Assembly (NCBI GenBank): GCA_003116995.1
Contig: BDSL01000006.1
Coordinates: 1,302,001-1,366,000 of the forward strand
Length of the DNA stretch: 64,000 nt
Direction of reading: 5' to 3'
Source of the DNA: Yamagishiella unicocca
Taxonomy: Eukaryota > Chlorophyta > Chlorophyceae > Chlamydomonadales > Volvocaceae
Of this stretch, positions 1 through 11,208 are shown in pieces. A program made the translations under genes and the position numbers. Position 1 is the stretch's first letter. Every line of letters starts with the position of its first letter. The notes below the pieces were generated by a model. That model did not search any database. It had not been told where the DNA came from and saw only the letters and a list, made by a program, of their open reading frames with translations.

Positions 1-389
1 GGCATCGCTAATGCTGGGCCAGATGGTGAGTTTGTGTACCTTCACATTGCCCTCGTTGTTGGCGTTCACTGACCTGCGGTCTGAGGGATTCATGCTTGGC
101 GAGATGCATACTCCTTTGTCAAGCTATGTCTTACATCTAACGGAATGTGTCTTCGATTGCAGGCCATCATAGATCTCAAGACGGACCTCAAGGCGGATGT
201 CAAGGCCGAGGTTTCCGACCTCAGGGCGGAGGTTTCCGGTCTCAAGACGGACCTCAAGGCCGAGGTTTCCGATCTCAAGGCGGATTTCAAGGCCCAGGCA
301 CTCAAGCTAGATAAGTTCTATGACAAAAACCCCGAGCTTACCGCGGTTGCCGGGCGTTTGGTGGTGGAGGTCGACCACTTTGGGCAAAG
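1..389 (+). pseudogene. Coiled-coil protein gene, partial copy (left arm)
   Basis: This copy begins inside an exon (1-25) that encodes the end of a hydrophobic stretch, ASLMLGQM. An intron with clean borders, gtgagt to ttgcag, lies at 26-162. The second exon from 163 encodes heptad-like repeats of the type LKADVKAEVSDL, with Leu, Val and Lys at regular spacing, so the product should form a parallel coiled coil. The reading frame then runs through the DKNPELTAVAG segment to about 388, where it breaks into the duplicated copy. The 5' end lies outside the window and the 3' end is lost in the rearrangement. The function is not recognised. A membrane segment followed by a coiled coil would fit an organelle membrane-anchored protein, but that is inference. 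Confidence 0.55.
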
Positions 390-972
390 GACCTCAAGGC
401 GGATGTCAAGGCCGAGGTTTCCGACCTCAAGGCGGAGGTTTCCGGTCTCAAGACGGACCTCAAGGCCGAGGTTTCCGATCTCAAGGCGGATTTCAAGGCC
501 CAGGCACTCAAGCTAGATAAGTTCTATGACAAAAACCCCGAGCTTACCGCGGTTGCCGGGCGTTTGGTGGTGGAGGTCGACCACTTTGCCCAAAGTGGTC
601 GACCTCCACCACCAAACGCCCGGCAACCGCGGTAAGCTCGGGGTTTTTGTCATAGAACTTATCTAGCTTGAGTGCCTGGGCCTTGAAATCCGCCTTGAGA
701 TCGGAAACCTCGGCCTTGAGGTCCGTCTTGAGACCGGAAACCTCCGCCTTGAGGTCGGAAACCTCGGCCTTGACATCCGCCTTGAGGTCCGTCTTGAGAT
801 CTATGATGGCCTGCAATCGAAGACACATTCCGTTAGATGTAAGACATAGCTTGACAAAGGAGTATGCATCTCGCCAAGCATGAATCCCTCAGACCGCAGG
901 TCAGTGAACACCAACAACGAGGGCAATGTGAAGGTACACAAACTCACCATCTGGCCCAGCATTAGCGATGCC
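1..972. repeat. Imperfect inverted repeat with an internal direct duplication
   Basis: Positions 1-389 are the reverse complement of about 584-972 (position x pairs with 973 minus x). Between the arms, 389-588 repeats 183-382 directly with an offset of 206 bases. The turn-around point is at 589/590, where gaccactttg meets caaagtggtc. The three copies are nearly identical. I saw one difference: base 224 is g in the first copy, giving Arg, where the other two copies encode Lys. The unit carries part of a coiled-coil gene with its intron. It is either a recent fold-back rearrangement or a chimera made during sequencing or assembly. Confidence 0.9.
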
Positions 973-1088
973 ACTGATACCGCCAGCAACGCAACCACTT
1001 CTCCGGACCACTTCTCCGGACTACTTTCCCGCGCGAGGGGCTGCTCTGTGCTTGGCGGCGCTGCGCTAGGTGCCTTGCGGCTCCAAAA
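588..1088 (-). pseudogene. Coiled-coil protein gene, partial copy (right arm)
   Basis: This is the mirror copy on the minus strand. One exon at 948-1088 follows a ctgcag acceptor and encodes a Pro/Ser-rich stretch (FWSRKAPSAAPPS), then EKWSGEVVALLAVSVASLML, which looks like a single transmembrane helix. An intron spans 811-947 (gtgagt to ttgcag). The exon at 588-810 encodes the lysine-rich heptad repeats up to VEVDHFGQ. The frame then crosses the palindrome centre and ends in sequence that is its own reverse complement, so the natural C-terminus is missing. More exons may lie above 1088 (a possible donor follows a cag near 1134), but I could not fix a start codon. The function is unknown. Confidence 0.5.
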
Positions 1089-1092
1089 CTGC

Positions 1093-4000
1093 AGGCAGCT
1101 GCAGGCAAGCAGGAAAATAGATGGTCACGCACCTGCACAATCGGCTGCACACCGCAAACTTAGCAATTGCTTTGCGAACTGGCTGAAGGCCGCCAACCGG
1201 AACTTTGCTGATAGCAAAAAATTGCCGAACTCATCTCACCGCATTCAGCGTTAGTCTCAGACTGCTCTTTGAAACTGGTAGCACACGGTGCCAGCGTTTC
1301 ACAGAGGAAATCGATAATGATTGCATTTTGGGTGTTATGGCCCAGGTTCTTTGTATGGTCTAGGTGTTTCGCGGATGCGCGCACGACGAAAGTACCTGGC
1401 AGCTGCTTTGCCGCGTCGTGGAGTCTAGATTTCGAAACACATTACAAGGGAGGCGGAAACTATAAACAGTTGCCATTTCCCGCCTCGTTAAGCCTGTTCG
1501 TACATCCATGACACCGTTCACTTCGGACTCCCATCTACCCCACTCCAATGGCAGGGCAAGATCGAAGCTCCTCAGCGTTCTTGTGAGCAGCGATGCCGCA
1601 CTCGGCACCGACTCATCAGGCCGTCCGCGTTAATGCAGTGCGCGCTCGACTCGACGATGACAATACGCCCTCTACGGTACGCTTTTGCGCGACACACCTT
1701 CCCCGGGTATTAAATACTTCGTACAAATCCCCGACGGCAGCTTGCGTGCATCCGGATATCCAAACCGCCGACGCAAAGCAGCAAATCGCACGCACACTGC
1801 CGAGGCGAGGATGCTGACCCGCGGGTCACCAGCGACCCCAGGGGCCCCGCATCCGATCCTCCCCCCGACCCCATCCCGCCAGAGGACGCTGCCATTAAGC
1901 GCGCTCTTGGCGCCTGCTGCCCACTCGCTCGTCGCTGCTGTCAGCTGTTCCCGGCTTCCCTCGTGCCTCCGCTGGCCCCCAGCCGCCCCGCGTAGCGCCC
2001 ACCGCAGCTCCCCACGCTGCCATGACCTGCAGAAGGCGCCCTCGCAACCGCTGACGTGGACGCCGCCGCACCACCGCCGCTGACGTCCTCGGCGCTGCCG
2101 CGGCTTCGCGCCGGCGAAGGCCTCGCTGCCAGGCTGCCCGGAGCCAGCGGAAGCAGGGCCCCTCGCGCAGGCGGTGGGGCGCCGCCGTTACTATCCCCTG
2201 CCCCGAAGCTCGGGGGCGGCGGTGCACCCTGATTCGGAACGGCCCGACCCAGATCGGAAATCTGTGGGGCCTCCATGCGCCGCCGCGGCGGTGGCAGCTT
2301 CCCAGGGCTGCGTGGTCCCGGGGGAAGGGCATGCGAGGGCAGTGGAGTAGGTCGAGGGTGAGACGAGGCGGGATGCTGTTGTATCATGCGTGCACATGCA
2401 AAAGCGACGCGAAAGACATGCACCGAGACTTTGATGGTGGTAGCAGCCCAGCCCCGCGCCCCCAACAGCTCACTTCACACCATCCCCTCATTGACAAGTT
2501 TATACATTAAAATTCCAGCGGAGCCTACCTGGCGGCGGCAAGATGTCGAACTAAGCCGGGTAGCGCTGTAATGCGCGAATGAAGACGCTGGATTCACTGC
2601 CGCATATGCCCCCCGGCTCCCCGCATATGCCCCCCGGTCAGCTCGCTGAAAGCCAAAGGCGGTGTCCGTTCGCACACCTTCCATTCAGTGCGCTTGCCGC
2701 ATCGTCTTGATGCACCAAAGGAGGCAGCGGCGAGGGGACAGGCGAGGGCTCAGGGTGCGGCGAGGGCCCATACATGCGCGCATCTTACTTAGTGCTTCGG
2801 CAACAGTCAGGCGGTGCCTGAAAGGCGCACTCGCCACACGGGGTCCCCTCCCCGGGTCCAGCGCCAGCCAGGCAGTGCGCCAGCATGCTCACGCAACCAT
2901 GTGTCCGAAGCCTATGCGCCAGCTACACCTCCCACGTCGAGTAACTGCGTCATTTTGCAAACCTCCCCGGGTCCGTCCACCAAAGAACCGACATCTGACG
3001 TTATCGGCACGCGCCACCACCGACAGACCCGCAAGACTAGCGCACAGGTGCATGATGGCATGATGCCTAGCTACGCTCCGTCGCGTCCGCAAGTCGCACT
3101 TCAAAAGCCAACTCCAAAGGCGACGCCCGTCAACGCTTCGAAACCTATCGGACTGCACGCTTCGCCAGGCCGTCCACCCATCCTCAGCAGCTTCCAGCAC
3201 GCCCACGAAAAGCCCTGCTCTCACAGATGCTGCCACAACCCCCTACCCACGCCACCTTCAAGGGACCCGACGCCGGGCCCAGGGCTTGGCTCGTGGGCGG
3301 TTTCGGAACGGAGCAGCAACGCGCAGTACCGCTGCGCGTGCATGAAGAGGACATTAAAAATACTTAGTGCGGTGGCGAGTAAAGATGGAACGTGCGGCTG
3401 CCATGAGGCGGCCGCTCGCACGCTTCAACAGGCACATCCCAGCCCCGACTTCCCCGCCCCCTGTGCGGTACTTCACCCCCACACGGAGATCCTCTTAAGG
3501 CTGATCACCGATAGCCAACTGCGCATCTCGTGCGGAGCCAGGCCAGCCGCACGTGCTGCTCTCCCCTACTGCCCAAAGTTAACCCATGAAGCCCCCGCGC
3601 CAGGTGCCAGGGCGGCAGGGGTATTCGGCTACTGCGGACACTCCTCGCCACTTGCGAGCGGCGCTGAAAGAGTGTGCGAGTGTCGAGGAGCGTCTTTCAG
3701 CTGGCGGTGGGATTTGCTGATTCGCGACGGCGCGGAGAGCATTGGTCGAGAAACCAGCTAAGTCCTCCCTCCCGCGTATAAGCATATGACATATCCTTGC
3801 GTGTGACTGATCACTACTGATCGTGCTTCCCTAATACTGACTTCGTTGCCTCGTCTCAGGTTTTGTTGGTAGGGTTTCCCGTTTTGCGAACAAGCTGCCT
3901 AGCATGTCTGCATGTGTCTATTGTCTATAAACAACTTTTGATAATTTCAGCCCTCGTCCAGTACATTATTGGGCTGCCAACATGCCACTGCCGGTGTCTC

Positions 4001-4407
4001 ATAACACATCAGGTGAACAGATCATAACACAAATTACAGTGCCTGGGAATTCTTAAAAACCCACCATCCGTTGGTTATAGACCGCAATACCCAAAGCGAG
4101 TGATCTGCTTGATGTATTCCGGCACGGGCGTCTAAGGCCGTGCGGGGAACTTCAGTTCCTAGCTCATCGGCACTCCTCAGTGATTTACTGTTTTTATCAC
4201 AACATTAGTACCAGGCCTGTGCACAGACTTGTATCATCATTACAGCCTGTTATGTGCTAATCGTTTGCGACACTACGACTCCTCCAGGTTCCCAAAGGAA
4301 TGTCAGGAGTAAAGACTTGCTTGCAGCCCACGGAAGGCCCTGCGTGAGTATTAAAGTTGGATGACAGGCGTGGAGGCTTGCTGCGGCAATCCGTTACCCA
4401 TAGCTAA
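1093..4407. other. Stretch without a supported gene
   Basis: Long open frames exist here, for example a 315-codon plus-strand frame at 2814-3761 and a minus-strand frame at 1941-2465. They have no recognisable domain, no clear exon chain and no poly(A) context. The longest one runs through a dispersed repeat at 2901-2950, which argues against coding. About 3790-4320 is clearly richer in A and T than its flanks. I see no tRNA or snRNA fold that I would defend. Confidence 0.5.
2901..2950 (+). repeat. Dispersed repeat family C, copy 1
   Basis: The segment gtgtccgaagcctatgcgcc, followed by agctacacct and a cgtcgagtaac end, recurs at 14181-14234 (inverted) and at 49259-49312 with a few substitutions. 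Copies in unrelated places, both outside genes and inside introns, indicate a short interspersed element. Confidence 0.7.
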
Positions 4408-6878
4408 TCCGCGGTCTGGGTGCCGCCGCTGTGCAGTTGCGTAAATGGAGTATACGGTGGAGTGCGGGGCAGCAGCCCCAGCTGGCGTAGCAACTTCTGC
4501 GACCAAGGAAGGTCGCACCTGTCGGGGCCCACATCGGACCTGGGCTCGCAAGGCTTCGCAGCCTGGGACCAGTCACCAGCTGTCAATGAACCGGGCATGA
4601 GGTGAGCAGGATGCGGCTGTTACGCAACACGAACTCTGGGGGCCGCGGCCAAGGCTTCGCAGCCCACCCGCGTTGAACAAGCGCGCACACACGCATGCAA
4701 ATGCTTTATCAGTACCTGGAGCCTCCGTCGCGTCCATGTGCATTCTGGAGGCTCGCGCGTTTGCCTCCCCTCCCGCCATACCATGTTCTTCGCCTCACCC
4801 CTAGGCGACACCTCTCGCCTCCCCCCGCCCCGCCTCCCTGCCGCCCAGGCGACACATCGAACAGGCATGCTCCACCAGCTACGCTGAGCCCACCGTCGTG
4901 GGCGGGCATTCGTCGTACTACGGGCGACGGGTCATGGTGGACGGCACCGACTCCAATGCGTACCGCCGAACGCTCAAGCTGGTTCCGGAGCCTGTACGGC
5001 CAGACCGGTGAGCGGGCGCGCAGCTGGTAGCCGAGGGGCTGATCCAGGGTGGCAGCAAGGGCTACGGAGGGTGCTGCCAGAGGAGGGCATCGAGGGGGGG
5101 GGGGCATCTGTGGGGCAAGCTGCGCCGCTGTTGCTGGAGCTGAGCGTGTCCGTCACGGCGTTACGCCGGTTTGGTTTCTCCAGCGAAGTCAGATCGCCGG
5201 AGCGGAATCAGCTTGTGGGGTCGACAAGCCGGTTGGCGGAAACAACCAGGAAGTCGGAAACGAGCACAGCGGCGGAGCAGGCGGTCGGGGGAAAGGGGCG
5301 CAGGCGGCCGGGGGAAAGGGGCGCAGGCAGCTGGTGCTGGTGCTGGTGCGCACACGGCTCGGTGTCCTGTGCTGGGGCAGCCAGGAAACCCGTGGACACA
5401 GCATATGATCAAGAGGCGAAAATGGTCAGCAGGCTTCGTGGCAACTCGCTGGGGTGGGCTGCGGCGGAGCCCGCAGCCGGGGGCTCGACCTTGGGCCCCA
5501 CCTGGGCTTGGTTGCATCAGGAGGGGATACCGCGGTACCGTAGGCCGACTGATTCGATATGGAGCAAGGGTCGCAATGCGAAGGAAGAAGGAAGCTCGCG
5601 TTGCAGGAATGAGCACCTACGGCAGCCCAGGGCGCAGCGCTGCAAAGGCAAGCAAAGCGGTGTGGCCTGACAGATCATGACCGGACTAAGAGCTGGGGCG
5701 TAGAGTGTGGTTGGGGGCGGTCTGGACCCGGGGGGCTTCACAATGGGCCAAGTTGCAGACATGGCCTTGGGAGGTGTAGGTGCGCGGTGCGCGGGTGGGA
5801 GCTCGGCAGCTGTAGCCAGGAGGCCACTCCCGGCTGTAGTCCTGCTGCCATACGCCGGGCTACTGCCCAGGCAGCACCCACAGGCAGGCATGATGGAAGC
5901 AATCGGGTCGTGTGGGGCTGCCGAGCAGCTAGGACGAGCGGCACCACCTGAGGACATCAGGGGGGACCTGCCGTGGTGGGAGCCAGCTAGGCGTGTATGT
6001 GGACGCACGAAAGGGCCACAACTCAGTAACGTGGTGGTAGTCGAGGGAAAACTCGAAGGTCGTCTCCTAAGAGATACTGGTAGAACCGACCGGGAGGAGG
6101 ACGGGTTGCGGCCGCCGGTGGAGGCGTGTAGGGCGTTGTCGCCGAGGTGGCGCTGGGGCTGGGGCCGTCAGCATTGCGAGTCCTGCGGCTTGGTGCTGGC
6201 CTGGCTGGTGGTGGACGGTGCCAGCGGCGGCCGGGTTAGAACTGATGTGCGGCCCGGAGCTGAACCCCGCCTACTGATTCCCCTACTTGCTCCCTTCCCC
6301 CCGTCCTCATCGGTGCCTCGTCACCCCAGCTTGCCACTCCGAGCCCTTGACCCCACCCCATCCCACCCCGCCTCCGTTCGCCATGCAGGCCCGAAGGCAA
6401 GCGCAGCATCGCGGAGCCGTACGGCGCCATGCCGGCGGCGGCTCGAGGTATGCGGCCGCCGCCCGACGACGTGCGCTACCGGACCGCCGGCGCGCTGGCG
6501 GAGCCGCCGCTGCCGCGCCTGGGCCGCCCTGACGGCATCACAGGACTCCGGGAGAGCGACAAGGAGACCCAGTTCGAGTCGTCACTCGGGCGCAAGATCC
6601 GAGTAGCGCAAGAGAGCTACCGCGGCAGCGGCCGGGCGGGAGACCGCAGCCTCGTGTACGGTGCGCCGACGCGCGTGGAGGACGAGCCGACGTTCTACCG
6701 GTCGATGAAGGACTCGCCGACGTTTGCACGGTTTTGTAATAGCTTGCCGCCCAAGCCGACTGTCAGCCCGCACCAGCGGCGGGAGGAGGGGGTGCGGCGG
6801 CAGGCGGAGCAGGAGCGGCGGCGCGAGGCGGCGCTGGTGTCGACGTTGACTATTGATGGCGTGGCGGATGAGGAGTGA
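4408..6878 (+). CDS. Unknown protein, 5' end incomplete
   Basis: Three exons join in consistent phase. The first ends at 4601 before gtgagc and is open from 4408, though its true start is not visible. The second is 4849-5007. The third is 6389-6878 and ends in TGA. The introns are 4602-4848 and 5008-6388, and the second is unusually long. The last exon encodes a charged, Arg- and Pro-rich protein with segments such as SLVYGAPTRVEDEPTFYRS and a C-terminal stretch rich in Arg, Glu and Gln (REEGVRRQAEQERRREAAL) that probably forms a helix. No domain is recognised. Short conserved-looking blocks with aromatic residues resemble structural cytoskeletal or axonemal proteins, but this is only an impression. 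A TGTAA signal lies 114 bases after the stop. Confidence 0.5.
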
Positions 6879-6991
6879 CCGCGTGGAGATCAGTGCGTGG
6901 GGAGCGGGCGGCGTGTGCGGGCTGTAGGGTGAGAGGGGGGTAGGGTTAGGTGAGCGCAAGAAGGGGCGGCAGTATTGCAACATTTAGTCGC

Positions 6992-6996
6992 TGTAA
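6992..6996 (+). promoter_or_regulatory. Putative poly(A) signal TGTAA
   Basis: TGTAA is the usual poly(A) signal of chlamydomonadalean nuclear genes. This copy lies 114 bases past the stop codon of the gene ending at 6878. Confidence 0.6.
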
Positions 6997-7651
6997 AGAT
7001 AGGTTATGCATTGAGACTGTGCCAAGGGAGGGGCTGCATGAACGGTTGTCTGTCGTCACGCCGTCATAAATGCGGGACATCATCGGCGATTTTCTCTACG
7101 GGTAACTTTATTGAGGTATTTTAGCTTCACTGTACAAGAACGCGAACTGGTTTCATCTCACCTTCCATTTGGGCGGCTCCTATATCCGAGTTGCATACAG
7201 TACCGGTAGTCTGCGGCTGCCATAACCAACACGCGAATCAAGGCCGGTTGATAACAGGACCTGACCCCAGGTCACATGGTAGCTCGCGTGCGATCTGTAA
7301 GCAAATAGCTTGTAAACAAGTCCGCTTCACTCGCGCAGCGCTTTTGTATACACCCATCCTACCGCCAGCAATAAGGCATGAGCGTCAGAAAAGCAGCATG
7401 TCAAGGAGGTCTGCTTGGGGCGGCGGTTGCCTCATCGTCTGGTGCTGGTGAGGGCGTCGATGGCGTGGCTCCATCAGTCGAGCCATATGCCTTACCACAG
7501 CGACTCGCCCATCGCTGCAGGTTGTTCGACGTCATCATCAAATAGCTTGCAAGAGATGGTGTGTGGCTGCGTTAGCGCGTGCTTTCAGTGTGCATAATGG
7601 TGCTTTTTGCAACAGTGCTTCCATCGCACGCAGGGACGGGCGCTGCATAGG
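6997..7651. other. Intergenic stretch upstream of the polyprenyl synthase gene
   Basis: It should hold the promoter and 5' leader of the next gene. I see no further coding exon and no element I can name. Confidence 0.4.
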
Positions 7652-10600
7652 ATGTTCCTCACAGCGGCCGTGCCACAAGGATTTATCCAGGTGCGCCTAC
7701 TTGCTTGGAGTGTTTTTACTCGGGGAACGGCGTCTCAATCGTGCGTCCTGCGCTCCGCCGCGCAGACGTGGGCGGAAGTGGGCGGCCGTCAGGTGGAGCC
7801 GTTCAGCGTCGTGAAGCAAGAAGTTGACGCCGTCTCAGAGCGACTCCGGCACAGCGTGTCGACAGGCATCCCAGCCCTAAAAACAGCAGCGGAGTACTTC
7901 TTTCGCCGCGGCATTGAGGGCAAGCGGCTCCGCCCGACGCTGGCCCTCCTTATGGCATCAGCACTATCGCCATCGGCGCCACCACAGGAATACCTGCAGG
8001 TTGACGTGCGGCCGGCTGCGGAGCACGCGCCGGAGCTACGGAGACGGCAGCAGCGCATAGCGGAAATCGCGGAGCTCATCCACGTGGCGAGCCTGCTGCA
8101 CGACGACGTGATCGATGACGCACAGACACGACGGGGGGTGGTGTCCCTCAACAACGTCATGGGCAACAAGACTGCCATCCTGGCGGGCGACTTCCTGCTG
8201 GCACGGGCATCGGTGTCGCTCGCAGCTCTGCGCAACTCGGAGACGGTGGTGCTGATGTCGCAGGTGTTGGAGCACCTTGTCTCGGGGGAGATCATGCAGG
8301 TGGGCATGTTTTGTTGTGTCGGGGGGAGGAGGTGGACACGAGGAATGAACGGTTCTGGTGGATATGGGCGGGTGGGTTGTGGGTTGGGTCGTCTTTGGAC
8401 GAGTACGGGTTGGCTGTCGGGTAGGAGTACTGCGTCGGGTGGAGGTTGCTGTGTACCATCTCGCGCTGCTGAAGAGGTTCGGTTGAGGCGGAGGAATTTG
8501 GCGGCAGGGGTGGCAGCCGCGGGCGGGTCTTGCCGTGGAGAGGAAGGTAGGCAGGCAGGCAGCAGCTGGCGGGTGATGGGCTGGGAGCTGCTGGGGCATG
8601 TGTGTGTGGGAAGGGAAGGCAGACCTGGAGCCTGGGCCAGCCGAGCTCAGCTCGAGATGTACAAGCATGTAGAAGTATCCCGGAGTCTCCGACCCTGCCG
8701 ACTCAATCCGTGCTGGCCGCCAGTCCCCTTGCTCATCCGCTCATAGTCCCCAACGTGCGGCCCCTTCTCCACGTGCGGTCCTCGCACCAGATGACCGCTA
8801 CCAACGAGCAGATCCTCGACATGGACCATTACCTGGCCAAGACCTACTGCAAGACAGCATCGCTCATGGCCAACAGCTCACGTTCGATTGCGGTGCTGGC
8901 AGGCTCGGGGCAAGAGGTGGGGCCGGGCGGGCGCTGGGCGGGGGGAAGGGGAGAGGGTGGATGGAGCATCCCTCGTGCGTTTCTCACACTAAGCATGGGT
9001 TTGGAATGCCGTGGTGGGGCGTCCACGCGTCCACGGGTCCACGCGTCCACGCGTCCACAGGTGTGGAACGGGTCCACGGGTGTGGAATGCCGTGGTGGGG
9101 CGTCCACGCGTCCACACTTCGCAAGTGTGTGCGCATACCGTAGCTACGCTCTGAACAGTGTCTATCGCACCCGGTGTGTCCTCACGTGCCGGCAGGTATG
9201 CGACATGGCGTGGAGCTACGGCCGCCACTTAGGCCTGGCGTTCCAGGTACGGAGGCGGGGGAGGGGTAGCGGGAGGGCAACGGGCGGATGTGATGTTACG
9301 GTTTCGGGCCGGGACAGGCTGGCGAGCCGGCAGCATGGCAGCGGTGACGGAACCAAGGGCTGCTGACGGTGCAACTGACGGGTTACCTTTCCTGGAGCGT
9401 GTTGCTTGGTGGCCAAGCAGTTTTGAGACCTGAAAACATGCAAAGCTCCCAGTGGAGAGCCTTCGCCGGGTCACCGGGTCCTGGCGTCATGCTCGCAGGC
9501 AAAAGCACGTGTAATAGCAGCTCCAGGGGCAGGCGGAGGCAGCCCAGCCCGTCTTTGGTTGCACTTCATGGGGCTGAGCCCTGCGCAGGCGGGCTGCACG
9601 GGACACTTGCGGCCAGTGGCTGCAGTGCTTGGGGCTTGGGAAGGTGGGCTGCATGCAGGGTGCGCAGTCCTAGGTCTGCGCCAGGGGCCCCCTGGGTGCC
9701 CCGCACGTCATTCCTCCGACCCCGAACTGAGGTGGCAGCCCCCTGGCACGCCGCTGTGCGTCACCGTTGCATAGCCCTGCGTGTCCAGTCTGCAGCGCCC
9801 CTGTGTTTGGCCGCAGCAAGCCTGAGCCGCTGTCCTTGCCGACCCGTGGGTCGCGTACTCAGGTGGTTGACGACCTGCTGGACCTGACGGGCAGCAGCTC
9901 CGTGCTCGGCAAGCCAGCGCTGAACGACCTTCGGAGCGGCCTCGCCACCGCGCCGGTGAGACACGCGACACGATCCACGGGACACGAGGTTGGGGCCTCT
10001 AGACGGGGCTCAGTATGGGCGGCGAGCGCGGGTGTGAGGTTTTGTGTACCTGTTATCACGGTGATGGGGATGGTGTGAGAAGAAACCCGTGGGGTCGGGC
10101 GGGTGCCAGTTCGGCGCAGAGCATTGGGAGGGAGGAGACCCCTGGGGTGGCGCGGGCGGGCGCCAGCGGCCAGGTGGCTGCGGCTGAGCGCGGAGGTCAT
10201 CCGATGGGAGGTGGCAGCAGCCCACGCGGATGTCCCTCCCCACTCCCCACTCCCCTAGCACGCCTGACGGGGTCTGCCGCTGTGTCCGCACGCACAACCC
10301 GCCGCAGGTGCTGTTTGCGGCGCAGGAGGAGCCCGCGCTGCAGGCCCTCATCCTGCGGCGCTTCAAGCATGAGGGCGACGTGACCGCGGTGGGTCCGGGC
10401 CACAAGCCCGCAACAGACATACCGACCAGGCAGACACTGTGTCCTGTTTGATGGGGCAGGGACCCTGTGGTATGGTTGAGATGAGACCTGGTGGAGGGAG
10501 GGAGGCGTGGAACCTACCCGGCCCAAGCATGCATGCCCACACCCACAGAGTGATGCGGGAGGGAGGCGTAGGGAAGTGGCAGGAGGGGCGGGAGGGCGTC

Positions 10601-11208
10601 TGCGAAGGAAGGAGTGCAGGAGTGCTGCTAAGCCTTCCCCTTCCCATGCCCCTCTCCGTCAGCTATCTCCCGCGTCACTGCTGCCGTCACGGCAAACACC
10701 TTACCTCCCCCCGCCCCTGCCCCGCCCCTGCCCCGCTTCAGGCCATGTCATTGATTCAGCGGACCCAGGGCCTCCGTCGTGCCGAGGAGCTGGCAGCGCA
10801 CCACTGCAAGATGGCGGCAGACATGGTGGGTGCGGGCGGCTCCAGGGAGGAAGAGGAGCTTGTTTGGGATGGAGAAGGGAAGGGAGGTGCCGCCCGGGGG
10901 GGGGGTGCTGCTGCTTAGGAATACTTCTGTTGGGGGGAAATGGGCGCTACAGCTCCGCTGGGTTGGGTCGCTGTTTCCAAGGCAGCGCAAGGATGGGCCC
11001 AACGAGTGCACCGCCTTGCCCGGGCCCCCGTCGACGATCTGCCCCTCTATGTGGTGCCTTACTATACTTTACCCTGCGCTGCCCCTGTCGCTGCCGTCCG
11101 GCTGCCGCGTAGATTCGCTGCCTGCCGGCGGCGCAATCGGATCACGCCGAGATTGCGCGCGAGGCGCTCGTACAGATCACCCACAAGGTGCTCACCCGTA
11201 AAAAATGA
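7652..11208 (+). CDS. Trans-polyprenyl (solanesyl/decaprenyl-type) diphosphate synthase
   Basis: Seven exons (7652-8299, 8791-8916, 9196-9246, 9863-9955, 10308-10388, 10742-10825, 11113-11208) encode 392 residues, and every intron is phase 0. The enzyme adds isopentenyl diphosphate units in trans to build the long side chain of ubiquinone or plastoquinone. Family hallmarks are GKRLRPT near residue 90, the first aspartate-rich motif DDVID at 151-155 in LLHDDVIDDAQTRRG, AGDFLLARA, and the second motif DDLLD at 278-282. These aspartates bind Mg2+ and the allylic substrate. The C-terminus ends in two lysines. The first 50 residues are rich in Arg, Ser and Ala with few acids, which suggests an organelle transit peptide. 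The ATG at 7652 is the first in-frame one. Whether the product is C45 or C50, and mitochondrial or plastid, cannot be read from the sequence. Confidence 0.92.
9003..9116 (+). repeat. GTCCACGC tandem repeats in an intron
   Basis: In the second intron of the polyprenyl synthase gene the block ggaatgccgtggtggggcgt occurs twice (from about 9003 and 9085). Each is followed by strings of the 8- to 9-base unit gtccacgc or gtccacggg. It is a young minisatellite with no coding role. Confidence 0.8.

Noticed and set aside
1941..2465. Minus-strand frame of 174 codons with acceptable codon use
   Set aside because: It overlaps other frames of similar length on both strands and has no motif. A real exon is possible but I cannot support it.
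2814..3761. Plus-strand open frame of 315 codons
   Set aside because: No domain, no neighbouring exons in phase and no poly(A) context. It runs through the family C repeat at 2901-2950, and long frames arise by chance in such GC-rich DNA.
3790..4320. Possible small RNA gene in an AT-richer stretch
   Set aside because: I could not identify box, Sm-site or cloverleaf features that would justify an RNA call.
5049..5680. Overlapping plus-strand frames of 119-220 codons
   Set aside because: They lie inside the intron 5008-6388 of the unknown gene and consist of repetitive Gly/Arg-rich sequence read in several frames.
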